Assembly (NCBI RefSeq): GCF_051020985.1
Contig: NC_135010.1
Coordinates: forward strand, 5,330,001-5,394,000
Origin: Nomia melanderi
Lineage: Eukaryota > Arthropoda > Insecta > Hymenoptera > Halictidae
DNA: 64,000 nt
Reading direction: 5' to 3'
The notes beneath the pieces are model-generated. The model was not told the origin of the DNA. It saw nothing but the letters and a program-made list of their open reading frames with translations, and did not search any database. How positions within the stretch are numbered: the first letter of the stretch is position 1; every line of letters starts with the position of its first letter. The position numbers and the translations under genes are program-made. This document shows positions 32,844-43,151 of the stretch, piece after piece.

Positions 32844-35800
32844 CCTTAATGACTTCCTTGTCCCGTTAGTTCGTTACGGTAGCGGAAATATTTCGGGCGA
32901 ATTAATTGAAGGAGAATTATGGGACGTCTAGATGCTCGTAGGAATTTCGCGCGCGTGCCCGTTTGATGAATGGCGCGACGTGACCGTTAACGAAGAACCC
33001 CGCTACGAACGCGATACTTCTTTTTGTGCGTCCCGTGAATTATAAAAACCTGGACGTTGCTTAACTATTATATTTATCGACGTTTTATCTCGGCCTGATG
33101 TATACGAAATGTTCATTCTTGAATGGAGCATTAATGACATTAGTGCTTCCGAATAAATTGATTGGAACGTATTATGCGGTCCTTTCGTTGTACAATACGG
33201 GTTTTGGTTTGTAAATATTAATTATACGAGAATTAAATCGGTGGATAATTGATAACGTTCTTTAAAGGAAACTGGAATGAGAGTGTAGTTTCGTTCCACT
33301 GATTTTTCTGTTTCCTTATGTTTTAATTAAATTTTAATGTTACGAGTATAATAGTTTATAGAATATTTATTACCTAAATTAACTGATGAACAGTACAATT
33401 AGGTAGTAAATATTTTCTAAATATTATTTGTTGATACGATATTATACCAAAAGGAATTTAAAAAACTACGGATTCAATAATGAAGAGCTTTAGCTAAAAA
33501 CACAATACTGTTTAATGTTACTACATAATTATGTACTTTTATCTATCATCTTCAGCTCTGGATTTGACTTAACTTTCTTCTTATTTTTATTATTTCAAAA
33601 TTATAATTCTAGTTTACGTAAATGAAGCGCCAAAAATATGGGTATTATGCTAGTCATCGACGTATCGAGTAATCCTTTTAAGCTTTCTGTGGTGTACATA
33701 GATTAAGTAATTAAAATTCTAATTTAATTCTTTTTAATTTAAAGCACAATGTACATCACGAAATTTAAAGAAGACGAATAAAATACTTATTTCACTTACA
33801 CTTCTGAATTGCTATAACATTACAAACTCGATTTCAGGAAGAAAAACCTTAACTCCAATTTAAGATAAAAATTACATCGTTAACGAAGGCTACGTGATTT
33901 TTCTTTCAATCCTCGAAACGCCTAGCACGGACTGAAATGAATTGCGCAACGTTACGTGGCGCGAAGTCGAGCCTTTTGAAGCTCGATTAACCAGGACCTC
34001 GGAGAGAACGTGACCCGTGATAAAGGCGGCGCAAGAAGTCAGCATTTTTTCACGATGGAACAAATCAGCGAAATGCAATCGCACATTTATCACCACAATT
34101 ATTTATGATCTCATACCTGAGTATCGGTGGCCATCAACGCGTTAAACACGTTATTAATTGTTAACCCTTTCGGTCCTTTAGCTGTATACAAGCTGTTAAT
34201 TTTAACTTGAGCACGTAAATTATTTTCGCTATTATTGAAAGTAAGAAAAAATTTAATAAATAGGATATACGTGATTTTAAGACGTGCATCTGTTAGTGAT
34301 AAAGAAAAGTCCTATTTAAATATCCTATCTTGTCAATTTTTTCTTACTTTGAATAGTAGCTAATCTAGTAGTAAAATATTCTAATAGTAAAATATTCTAT
34401 TGTAAAGTACATGAAAGTGATATTTTGTTTGTGCTTTTGATTCAATGTTACTGTCAACATTGTTCACAACATCAAAAGTTAATGTCAACTGTAAAGTTAA
34501 AACTAACGTAAAAAGCTGCAAATGAATAGTTTATTTATTCAAGTAACAAGAGATTAATATGTATTTTATTTTTAATGCTTAAAATTATGATGTATAATTC
34601 AATTTTTTAAAAAAAGAGTTTTCAGTGATTTGAAACATTCTCGTCTGTATAAAGTTAGAACTAAAACTAAAAGAAAAAATTTGAAGTTGAGGTTTCTGTA
34701 TATTGTTATCTTTTAACTTATATTTTATTATTACAAATCAGTACTTAAAATTTCGAGGATTTAAAGTTTTGAAGTCTTACAAAGTTGTAAATTCAAACCC
34801 TATGAACTTAAAAATTAGATTCAAACCCGCCCCTATTGTAAATCAAGTAATGAAATATATTGCTGTGTGACAATGATAACACAGAAATAAGATTTTTCTA
34901 TTACCTTCAGTTTAATAAAGCTTGACACTGTGTCAACTATTAAAATCGTCATAAGAATATCTCGTTATCTCATAATATTTCTACTTTTATTTTATTTTTA
35001 TTTTCATACCGTTAAAAAATACTTCTCCTAACCTTTCTTAAAATACACTAGCATAAAAAATATTCAAATCTCTCATGCACGTTATCTTAGGGAACATTCC
35101 ACCCCATTCACACGTCTACTTTTATTACCCAAAACTCGTCAAAGGAATTAGATTTCCCATCAGCATTCAGCGTAACAGCGAAACCCGTTGCATAATTGCG
35201 AATCGCGAACGATCCCTTGACGCTTTCGAATGAAACGAATTACCTCGCATTCGCGCAATGCATCATACCTCGCCCTGCCCAACTGCCATCGATAAAAAGC
35301 TAACGAGAAACTAATAGCGATACGTCGGAACGAATTTTCGGATCCATTACTCTTCTCCAGCGGGAAATTTCGAAGTTTTTTCCGATCGTTCGTTTATCGA
35401 CGCTAAACTTTCACCACGGCTGGAACAAGGAACTTATTTTTCGTGCGGCGATCACGTAACACGCCGCGGAATTAGATCGTATCTCGGCCTCGCATCAGAT
35501 ATTTGCATCAATTTAGGAACCGCGGATGCTTCAAGAAGTAATTTATTAATTTTTTAGCAAACATGAATTCGATAAGTGACTTCCTTATTCCCGTGCAATA
35601 AATACTGGCAACGCGTCCATTAAATATTCCGTTTTACACCGTGGAAGATAAAGGCATCCGCACGAGCGAAAACGTGGGGTTATTTCGATTAACCGCTGAT
35701 GTTTATGGAGATTCCTATTTTCATGGACGTTTTCCCAAGAACCGGAAACAACGAAGAATATATGTATACCGCAACAATGAAAGAGTTTATTGAATTATAA

Positions 35801-36153
35801 GTGACATAAATGCTAGGATCGTTATTCCTAAAATTTTATTTCTTTCGTGCGGCTTAAACACGTGGAATTCGCAGTCTGTTAATTATCCAGTGGGAAAGTA
35901 TCTACGTGGTCTCATTTGCAACGCGTTGAATCAATTTACCAAACGCGTGAGGTGTTACATCTCGTTAATGAAGGAAATTATCTTGGGAAATTATGTTGAA
36001 TTATAAATAGTGAGATTCATCGTTTTGAGGGTTTGATTATACTATTGTAAAGGGGGCAGTGTGAAACGTTTTGATTTCACATTTTCTCTTTTATCGAGGA
36101 CATTGTTTCAACCGTATGAAATATTGATAACTGCTAAGCCTATATTCAACGTA
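32844..36153. other. No gene seen
   Basis: CpG-rich islands at about 32860-33060, 33890-34090 and 35150-35700 are separated by AT-rich DNA. A T4-type end (GGCCATCAACGCGTTAA, 34129-34145) and a T10-type start (TTAACCCTTTCGGTCC, 34161) sit 15 bases apart, again TTAA-bounded. A small 18-base duplication TAGTAAAATATTC lies near 34368-34400. Frames are short and unrecognised. Confidence 0.4.
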
Positions 36154-36310
36154 TTAATACGTCTGTTCCAGTAGCAATCTTCATAGTTATAATATTTCAT
36201 GAAATGCAACAAATCGTCTTTGCGAAATAAAAATAAAATTCAAATAAAAAATCGCGTGTGCTTCTAATTTCATTTGTGCACGATCGTGACACTGGTTGTG
36301 AATGTATTAA
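36154..36310. mobile_element. T9 TTAA element
   Basis: Left TTAATACGTCTGTTCCAGTA, right ACTGGTTGTGAATGTATTAA. AGCAATCTTCATAGTTATAA and GAAATGCAACAAATCG match the 1501 copy. 157 bp. It shares its right TTAA with the T1 copy that follows. Confidence 0.65.
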
Positions 36311-36512
36311 CACTGACAAACCTGTCACAATGATAGATTTCAGCTATCTTTTCCCGTAATTATTAGATTCATTGTTAACAGCGACAAAAATCCGAAATGG
36401 TTTTAAACATAAATAGTTTTAGTGGAACACTGCAATGAATATTTGAGAAAACCGATAAAAATCTACTATTGCAATTTTTATAAAGTTTATGTACAAATCA
36501 TATTAAACTTTC
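36307..36512. mobile_element. T1 TTAA element, decayed
   Basis: TTAACACTGACAAACCTGTC starts it. AAAAATCCGAAATGGTTTTA, ATAAATAGTTTTAG and TAAAAATCTACTATTGCAAT follow the T1 interior order seen at 56445-56560. The right end is not recognisable. Confidence 0.55.
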
Positions 36513-37568
36513 TGTATTTGCGTAATGAAGGTATAGTTCTCAAGAAAATATTTAACACATATTTTTTCTTATCAGCCAACATTCACTTTGAAAAAGCGAA
36601 AACACACCCCAAAGCTGAGAGTTGAAAGTATATTTGTTACATCTCTTAAATTAGGGGGTGTAAAAAAGAAAATTGCTTCTCTATTATATTTCTGTTTGCA
36701 TCCGTTCAAAGCGGATGTTAACCGATAAGAAAAAGTACATGTCAAATATTTTCTCGAGAACTACGTCTCACATAAGTTTCATAAAAAATGGCGTGAGGTT
36801 GAAGAGGTTTCTTTGTTAGTTTTGGTTTAGCCAGCAAACAGTTGAGAATTTTTCCTCTTATTTCTCACAAAAAACGTCAAAATTCCTGCATCAACCAAAT
36901 AGTTATTTTTCAATAATTTTTTAATCGCATTATAGGAGGTCACGCTGTAGTCATTGTGAGAAGCCGCGTATCCCAAAGACCATACCATTCATCGGTATCG
37001 TTTTTTCACCATCCTCACGATAATCGAACACGCAGAGAGCTCATGGAAAAAAATAGCGCCACGATAAAGAGTCCTTAAAGCGTGTCGTGTCCGGGTTTCG
37101 TGAACGACTCGCTTATCGATCATTTTTTGTCCGCATAATAATTGAACTGGCGAACAGCGAAAAAAGAGGATGAAAACGGGAAAAGGAGGAAAGAAACGAA
37201 GCGAAAGTGTGAAGAAGAAGCGAAACACGGGAGAAAAAAGGTAGGGAAAGAGAACAGGCTGCAGGAGCCTGTTCGAGTGATAAAATAATTGTACGACGAA
37301 CGAGAGTGGACGTTAACATCAATAACAGCGGGCTAATTCGCGAAGAACGTCGATCCCCATTACACTTTTTAGTCGATCTCCTCGGAGGATGTTCTCGTCT
37401 TTGTAGGCAACGTGTGCGTCCGCACGCATAAGAATGCACTGGCGTGCAAAATTAACCCTTCGAGAATGACGCTCGATTCCTGGTTTCTTTGGTTCTTCCA
37501 AGTTCTTTCTTCGATGTAAAGTTTTTTACTATGATTTGTTAATTCATTTGGATTTTTTGATATTTTTT
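36513..37568. other. No gene seen; purine-rich/GC island
   Basis: From 37000 to 37450 composition is mixed and purine-rich on the plus strand. It produces overlapping minus-strand frames (79 and 108 codons) dominated by Ser/Leu/Phe/Arg. No domain was recognised and the frames conflict with each other. Confidence 0.4.
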
Positions 37569-37770
37569 TTAACGCGTTGAGCACCATGTCAGTTATCAAC
37601 GACCGACGCTTCTGTATTACTTGAAAACAATCGAAACATACAAAGTAACCGATGTCTAATGGAAATATTTAATAGCATAGTTACGTTCAGCAAGGAAAAG
37701 CAGGAGTAACGATTAATTATTTGGCGTTACAATCCTTACGTCACTCTGTTATCAATCTAGTTACGTTGTC
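37569..37770. mobile_element. T4 TTAA element, right end replaced by minisatellite
   Basis: Begins TTAACGCGTTGAGCACCATG. TATTACTTGAAAACAATCG and AATATTTAATAGCATAGTT match 42747-42860. Where the terminal inverted end should be (TTGTCAAC), the 40-base tandem array begins. Confidence 0.6.
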
Positions 37771-37890
37771 AACTTGATAAATAAGTTATCAAGTTATTAG
37801 TTAAGTTATCAACTTGATAAATAAGTTATCAAGTTATTAGTTAAGTTATCAACTTGATAAATAAGTTATCAAGTTATCAGGTTGATAACT
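37771..37890. repeat. 40-bp minisatellite with self-complementary units
   Basis: Three units of exactly 40 bases start at 37771, 37811 and 37851 with AACTTGATAAATAAGTTATC. The first two are identical by eye; the third diverges in its last part. Each unit contains GATAACTT/AAGTTATC-type inverted words, so both strands can fold. The seed TTGTCAACTTGATAA looks like the T4 terminus. Confidence 0.9.
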
Positions 37891-38106
37891 TAATTAAGTT
37901 GATAATTAAAAGAATAATCTAGGGAAAACGGTCAAGATTTTCGTAGCGCTTAACCTGTTAAGTATTTGTTACTTCTAGAAAGTAGAAAAAGAGGTGCTTA
38001 ACTGCTAGAAATATAGAACGAAGTGACTTCGCTTTAGTTTCTTATGGACGTGGTATGTTTGTTAAGTATTGCAGTGTGCCTGCAGTTGCTGTATGCATTC
38101 TTCAAT

Positions 38107-38322
38107 TTAATCCATTGCCCTATGGTTCTTTACCTAATTGCGCTCAACAGAAATATTTTATTATTCACAATTTATTAGAGAAACTGGACAATTTCACACT
38201 TATTCTGTACCTACGTTTACTTAGAAGCATTACAATTAATAATAGAAAAATAATATTCAATTCGGACTTCTACTGGAGATCCTCACCACGAGTCTGACAC
38301 GATATTGTAGGGAAGGGGTTAA
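38107..38322. mobile_element. T5 TTAA element, inverted orientation
   Basis: Left TTAATCCATTGCCCTATGG, right GATATTGTAGGGAAGGGGTTAA. The interior (CAATTTATTAGAGAAACTGG, CACTTATTCTGTACCTACG, GAGTCTGACACG) follows the family. 216 bp. Confidence 0.7.
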
Positions 38323-39264
38323 AATGCAATCAACTGGTAGGAAAAAATCAGTACATCTTTAAAAAGGTTCTATAAAAAAGATATTAATTTCCACATGTAC
38401 ATTAATTTTTGTCCTAAGAAAATGTATTGAATATCTATAAATATTTTTCTGGAATATTTTAGAAGAACTTTCGCTTTTCCACCCACAGCACGATGCAAAA
38501 TCATCATTAAAAGGACACTAATCGACAATCCCGAAATTAGAGACTTCAAACTTTCAGTTATACGCTTAGAAGGATTATCATACAATTTTCCCACGAAGTT
38601 CAACGCAAACCACAACAATTTTTCATCCAAAATTTAACGATCCTTCAATGTTGCATACCAACGCATGCGTGCGCTCGCGCGAAACGCACGTGCGCACCGA
38701 TTGTTCGGAAAACGACGGCCCGTTGGGACGATTACGTTGAAGCCCGAACGATGTCTATCGTTCCCTGTACGCACGATTAAATTGATTTATGGATAAACGT
38801 TTAACGGCGGCATTTATTTGTAGTTCGTAGGCTGACCGGCGGTGTCCGCCGACCGCGAGAGAGTGGGTGAGCCCCGCCGACGAGGAATTCGATGTTATCT
38901 GCCCGGCAGATACGAGATCGGACGGTTGCGTGACGTGATTTTTCTTCATTTTTCTGTTTCTTTGCCCTTTTTCTTTCCGCCATACGATATAACGCTCCTT
39001 CTTTTCCCGGCTCGATAGATCGTACGTGCCCACGGAATCGGCGAGGGAACGAATCGGGGAACAATGTGACCAACAGAGATAGACAAAAGTCATATGGAAA
39101 CAAGAGAAGGATGGAAGACTGGCAGAGGCAGTGGAAAATGAAACGTGTACAGGATGATTCATAAATACACGCTCACGCTTCAAACGGTGAGTCTACACTT
39201 GGGAATAAGTAAAAAACGTCTTATGGACTTGTGCCCCGTATTCACTCGTGCAAGAAATAATTTC
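38323..39264. other. No gene seen; prominent CpG-rich island
   Basis: From about 38640 to 39120 the DNA is CpG-rich. Minus-strand frames of 142 codons (38755-39183) and 100 codons (38801-39103) overlap in different phases. Neither has a recognised domain or signal peptide. A real exon here cannot be excluded. Confidence 0.35.
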
Positions 39265-39540
39265 AAATTAGAATGAAGAAAATTGGAATTATAGAAATGG
39301 GTAGCTCAGACGTATGTTATTCGATTTCTGAAAGATCTTTTGAAATTTTTGTATATGTAATCTTTGGAGTACATGCGAGAATAATTATACATTTCATTGT
39401 AGTCGAATTACATACGTTTGAGCTATCCATTTCTATTATTCCAATTTTCTTAATTCTAATTTAAAATCCTTTTTTTACTCAAGCGTATAATTATTCTCGC
39501 GTATACTCCAAGCATTATATGTATACAAAAATTTCAAAAT
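39265..39540. repeat. Interleaved fold-back (A-B-A'-B' inverted repeats)
   Basis: Arm A at 39265-39323 and arm A' at 39404-39462 are reverse complements over 59 bases with about 5 mismatches (ends AAATTAGAAT / ATTCTAATTT). Between them, block B (about 39339-39390, containing GCGAGAATAATTATAC) has its own inverse B' at about 39484-39540 (GTATAATTATTCTCGC). The two hairpins are mutually exclusive. A 63-codon frame across A is a by-product of the palindrome. Confidence 0.9.
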
Positions 39541-40014
39541 ATCTACTTATATTCGGTGAACACAACATTGCCATTATAAATATATCGATTGTAGATATAA
39601 TTGTAGGTACTTTAGTTTTCAGGTTGTAAGTTAAAAAGAAATGATTGTTACTTCGTCTTTTGCCTTAGCACATGCTACGATATATCATAGTACGTGCACA
39701 TTTTATTGAATGCTTATAAACTATATTCATTAATATGAATTTATCAAAATTTTTCAGTAATTTTCAGAACCTTTTTAATCTCCAGTTTTATCAAAACTTT
39801 CGGTTCTTGAAACACTTATAATGAACCGAAATGAAGAACCAAAATATAACAGTTAGAGAAATGTTTCAGAACCAATATAACGTTGGTTCTGAAGAACCGC
39901 AACGGAAACCGATATACCGAATAACATTGATGACTTATTTCGATTCTTCATAATATTTTAAGTCGGAACCGATATATAACAGTTTTGTACAGTTATTTCC
40001 TTTTTAATCCGTGG
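39541..40014. other. No gene; AT-rich
   Basis: Contains repeated GAACC/GGTTC words (AGAACCAATATAACGTTGG, ACCGATATA twice at about 39910-39975), which suggests a small degenerate repeat. Nothing else was identified. Confidence 0.4.
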
Positions 40015-40328
40015 TTAACACATTATCGACCGTCAGTTTTACGCAGAAGTTATTCCACGTCACTAGTTATTATTCCGTAATTAAATATGAAAGTGGAACA
40101 ATCTAAATAAACTTTAATATGCTTTATTTATACACAATGAATTGAAACGAAACTTTGGACATATCTTTAACATAACTTTAAATATTTTACTTCTGCAATA
40201 TTCTATATTGCCCTGTGTTTCAACAACTGAATGCTAATGCGAGTGCAAACACGCGTTAACTAGTGACCGATCAACAACGTTTGAGTATGAAAACGCAAGT
40301 TAACTCGTGACCAGTCAACAATGTGTTA
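40015..40328. mobile_element. T3 TTAA element with duplicated right terminus
   Basis: Left TTAACACATTATCGACCGTC, right GACCAGTCAACAATGTGTTAG. The interior (TTCCACGTCACTAGTTATTA, ACACAATGAATTGAAACGAA) is the reverse of 17469-17741. The terminal segment appears twice in direct orientation: ACACGCGTTAACTAGTGACC (about 40250) and AACGCAAGTTAACTCGTGAC (about 40292). 314 bp against 273 in the other copy. Confidence 0.8.
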
Positions 40329-40645
40329 GCTTCTTGCTTTATAATAACGTGTCAGATTCGTGATGAAAATTTCAAACCGAATTCGACAAATCTAAGTGTT
40401 AGTTATCAATTTCTAACATAAATTAAGTATTACTTGTCTATTATTAATCTTTAATCTTTAGAGTAAATGTAGACACAAAATAAGTATAAAATTCGTTTCT
40501 TTTTCTATTAAATCATTAACGACAAAGTTATTTTATTAAGCACAGTTGAGAAGTAAATCATAAGATAAGAGGTTCATTTAGATTCCTCGATTTCGTTTGG
40601 GTGTGAAAACACGAGGTAACTCATAACCGGTCAACAACGTGCTAA
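40325..40645. mobile_element. T5 TTAA element followed by third T3 terminus
   Basis: T5 sequence runs from GCTTCTTGCTTTATAATAAC through GTGTCAGATTCGTGATG, AGTATTACTTGTCTATT and GCACAGTTGAGAAGTAAATC to about 40578. After about 25 bases a T3-type terminus recurs (AACACGAGGTAACTCATAAC then CGGTCAACAACGTGCTAAG, 40605-40645). This suggests T5 inserted into the repeated T3 end array. Confidence 0.65.
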
Positions 40646-41369
40646 GAAGTTAAGATATTTTCACGCGTGGATTCCCCAGCCAAGAATGAACCACTTGCAT
40701 ATGAATCACCCTATACACCAGACGCACGCGGGTGGAGATTGAGTTCCGCGCGATTTGCATTATAAAGAGCCCGAGAAGTCACAGGCCATTATCCACCGAC
40801 ACCGTGTCTGCGCGGAGCTGTCCCCGCGACGAAGATTACGAGCCGGTAATAACAATAATGGTAATAAATGAGAAGGGAAACGAGGGCGAAACGAGGGGAA
40901 CCGCTCCGTTGGTTTCTGCGTGCGAAAGGCGGGCAGAATTCGAGGCGGACAGCAGCGCGGCGCGCTGACTTAATTGAGAAGCGAACGAGAAAAATACGGA
41001 ATAATCTGTTCGCCGCGTAACCGCTCGGCTCGGGTCACCGGCCTGTCAATCCCGTGACGGGGGGAACGGGGTGGAATGCGAAAAAACGGCAAAGTCGCGC
41101 CTTCGTTTCGTAACGATTTAATATCGAACGCCGCCGATGCCGTGCAGGCCTCTCGTTCGTCAAATGCCAGCCGCCTGGCTGCGAGCGACGCACAGTGGTG
41201 CCTTTCGACAAAAAGCTAGCCAAAATTCAATTTTCCAAGTATGCAGCGACGTGTTTCTGATGCAGCAAATTTATCGTATACACGTCGGTGTATCTAATGT
41301 AGCTTAGAATTTTTAAATATGTTGACTGGTTACTGAGATATAGACAAAGTGGACAAAATTTCAAGCCTC
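40646..41369. other. No gene seen; CpG-rich island
   Basis: About 40720-41230 is strongly CpG-rich. Frames of 78 codons (plus) and 62 codons (minus) are unrecognised. Confidence 0.4.
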
Positions 41370-41835
41370 TTAACAGTAGAACTACCAATCGTTTAATACT
41401 TTGACTGCCAAGTAATCACTCGTCAAAACTTCTATGCAGCCGAAACAGTTTTCTTAATTCAAAGGAGACTAAAAAATCAAGATTCTTCGTAGTAGTTGGT
41501 CTACTATTTCTCTTATATCTTATACATCCAAGAAAATTTGGTTTGTTCGATACGTCACTGTATCGAATAAACAGAAAGTTAATGTTTAAGTTTATGTAAA
41601 AGATGGTATCATTCAAATTTGGGTGACGTAGCAGTTAAAGTGTTAATACGATTCATATGTAATCACTATAAAAATTGTAAGGATAAATTATTTTCAGTTT
41701 TGTCAGATGTTCATTATAGTATTCGAGTGAAACTGTTTATTTTCGATTAACCCTTAATCATTTGAAGATATATATGGTTTAGAAACAAAAGAATTGAACC
41801 TAGTCATTTTGATTGGTAGGTAGTTCCAGTGTTAA
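41370..41835. mobile_element. T1 TTAA element split by a nested T7 element
   Basis: Left TTAACAGTAGAACTACCAAT, right GGTAGGTAGTTCCAGTGTTAA. After 41646 the T1 interior resumes: ATTCATATGTAATCACTATA, TTCATTATAGTATTCGAGTG. In the 55786 copy the equivalent strand reads CATTTAATACAATTGATATG without interruption. Removing 41393-41642 leaves about 216 bp, a normal T1 length. Confidence 0.85.
41393..41646. mobile_element. T7 TTAA element nested in T1
   Basis: Left TTAATACTTTGACTGCC, right GACGTAGCAGTTAAAGTGTTAA. TTAA is present once in uninterrupted T1 copies at this position and twice here, flanking the insert, which directly shows a TTAA target duplication. 254 bp. Related to 4430-4825. Confidence 0.85.
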
Positions 41836-42042
41836 TGTCTCGAAAATTAGTACCTGTTTAATGTTAAAACCAATCTCTTTAAATAACAGAGAAGATTTCT
41901 CTTCAAAAATTTCTTATAGAACACTAGACTATTAAAGCAGATGATATAAGCATATAATAGCTATAAAAATGAAGTAAAATATTTGGCCCCTGTATTCTTG
42001 AATAGTTATAAAAATAAACGGTAGCCTTGTTTTTTCAGAAGC
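41836..42042. other. No gene; AT-rich spacer
   Basis: Featureless except for a pyrimidine-rich run ending CCTTGTTTTTTCAG at about 42041, which looks like a splice acceptor ahead of the candidate ORF. Confidence 0.35.
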
Positions 42043-42075
42043 AGTAATATTTAGTAGAAAATGTTATACTTGAAG

Positions 42076-42289
42076 ATGGGCAATTCTTGCGCTCAAGAAG
42101 AAGACTGATATTCTCATATCGAGCAAATGAATTTTTGTAAGTGTAATGAAAAATTGGAACAATCAAGCAATGAAAAATTGCGCGAACCGGAATACGACGG
42201 TGAATATTGTCTAACCCCTTGCTGTAGAGGGTCGAGAAGAGATGGTCCACTTTTTGAAAAAGATCACGTTATAAGTGTCATTGATACTT
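42076..42289 (+). other. Candidate small ORF or exon with in-frame TGA
   Basis: I do not recognise this sequence. From ATG at 42076 the frame reads MGNSCAQEED, then TGA (42106-42108), then six codons and a second ATG at 42127 opening 54 codons to TAA at 42287-42289. That second part is hydrophilic and Cys-containing (EYDGEYCLTPCCRGSRRD), unlike the Phe/Ile/Asn-rich chance frames nearby. A strong acceptor-like TTGTTTTTTCAG precedes at about 42030-42041, and a donor-like TTTGTAAGTG lies at about 42133-42142 inside the frame. So it could be an exon 42042-42135, a 54-codon small protein, or chance. The MGNSC start would suit N-myristoylation if translated. An AT-rich, AATAAA-like tail follows. 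Not supported strongly enough to call a gene. Confidence 0.2.
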
Positions 42290-42531
42290 AACAAAATATA
42301 AAATATATTTATAAAAATAAATATACTTATTTATAATTAAACAATCCCCATTAAAATTAATATTTACATATTCATCAATATCTCATTCTTCATTGATAGT
42401 TTATTAATTTTCATTAATAGTGAAACATGAATTATGTAAGAAGAATAATAAATTACTGTACAAGATTCAGTGTACCATTTAAGAAAATTAAAAATGTTCG
42501 ACAATTTTAATGAAATCCATCTCACTCGGAA

Positions 42532-42750
42532 TTACCCTAATGACGAGTGAAACTTGTGATGAAGATTTTTAATTTAATTTAATAAGTCGAAGTTGGAAAC
42601 TGTCTTTCTATTGTCGATATTTTATTTTTGAAAAAAAAACGTACGCTTATTTAAGATAAACAAAACTTCTTCGAGTTCTTTTGAAATTATTGATAACAAG
42701 ATTAATCCGACAAGCGTTGTCGAGAAAAAAATAGTGTGGCAAGAGGTTAA
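42532..42750. mobile_element. T5 TTAA element, decayed left end
   Basis: GAGTGAAACTTGTGATGAAG then AATTTAATAAGTCGAAGTTG and TCTTTCTATTGTCGAT follow the family order. The right end GTGTGGCAAGAGGTTAA is recognisable. The left TTAA has decayed. About 219 bp. Confidence 0.6.
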
Positions 42751-42860
42751 CAAGTTGACTGCCATAGTGGTCATCGGTGATCGGGGTTTCTAAATTACTT
42801 GAAAGCAATTGCAATAGGATTGATGTCAAATAAAAATATTTAGTAACGTAAGTAAATACT
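42747..42860. mobile_element. T4 TTAA element, partial
   Basis: TTAACAAGTTGACTGCCATA then GTGGTCATCGGTGATCGG is a full T4 terminus. AAATTACTTGAAAGCAATTG follows as at 37600. No right end was found. It shares TTAA with the T5 copy before it. Confidence 0.65.
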
Positions 42861-43016
42861 GCTAAAGACTACTTGATGGATAGGCTGAGGAAATCGATTG
42901 ATTGATCGATTTTCATTTTTAGAGCACACAAAGGACTATTGATCACTAATTGTGCCTATGTTTTGTAGTGGCTAGATAGTGGATCTTTATACAAAATAAA
43001 AATATCCTAAAATTAT
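42861..43016. other. No feature recognised
   Basis: Short AT-rich spacer with the direct word GATTGATTGATCGATT near 42896. Confidence 0.4.
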
Positions 43017-43151
43017 TTAACCCTTTGCACTCCAACGATGAGTCTCATTCACCGTGCTAGATACGTATGGCCTTATTTTATGTTTTCTTTAAAAATACTC
43101 TGGAGTTGCAGGTAACCCTATAGGAAAAAAGTTTGAAGCGTGAAGGGTTAA
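43017..43151. mobile_element. T6 TTAA element (short form)
   Basis: Left TTAACCCTTTGCACTCCAAC, right GAAGCGTGAAGGGTTAA. 135 bp. The interior lacks the long-form T6 words, so it is grouped only by its ends. Confidence 0.65.

Noticed and set aside
37753..37900. Possible CRISPR-like array from the regular 40-base repeats
   Set aside because: The whole unit is repeated with no unique spacers, in a eukaryotic AT-rich context. It is a minisatellite.
38755..39183. 142-codon minus-strand open frame, the longest apart from the mariner and the repeat-spanning frames
   Set aside because: It lies in a CpG-rich island with few stop codons in any phase, overlaps a 100-codon frame in another phase, and has no recognisable domain, signal peptide or supporting splice pattern.
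39273..39464. 63-codon plus-strand frame
   Set aside because: It is generated entirely by the inverted arms of the fold-back repeat.
42106..42108. In-frame TGA as a selenocysteine codon
   Set aside because: There is no evidence of a SECIS-type hairpin or of a known selenoprotein family. A plain stop is the simpler reading.
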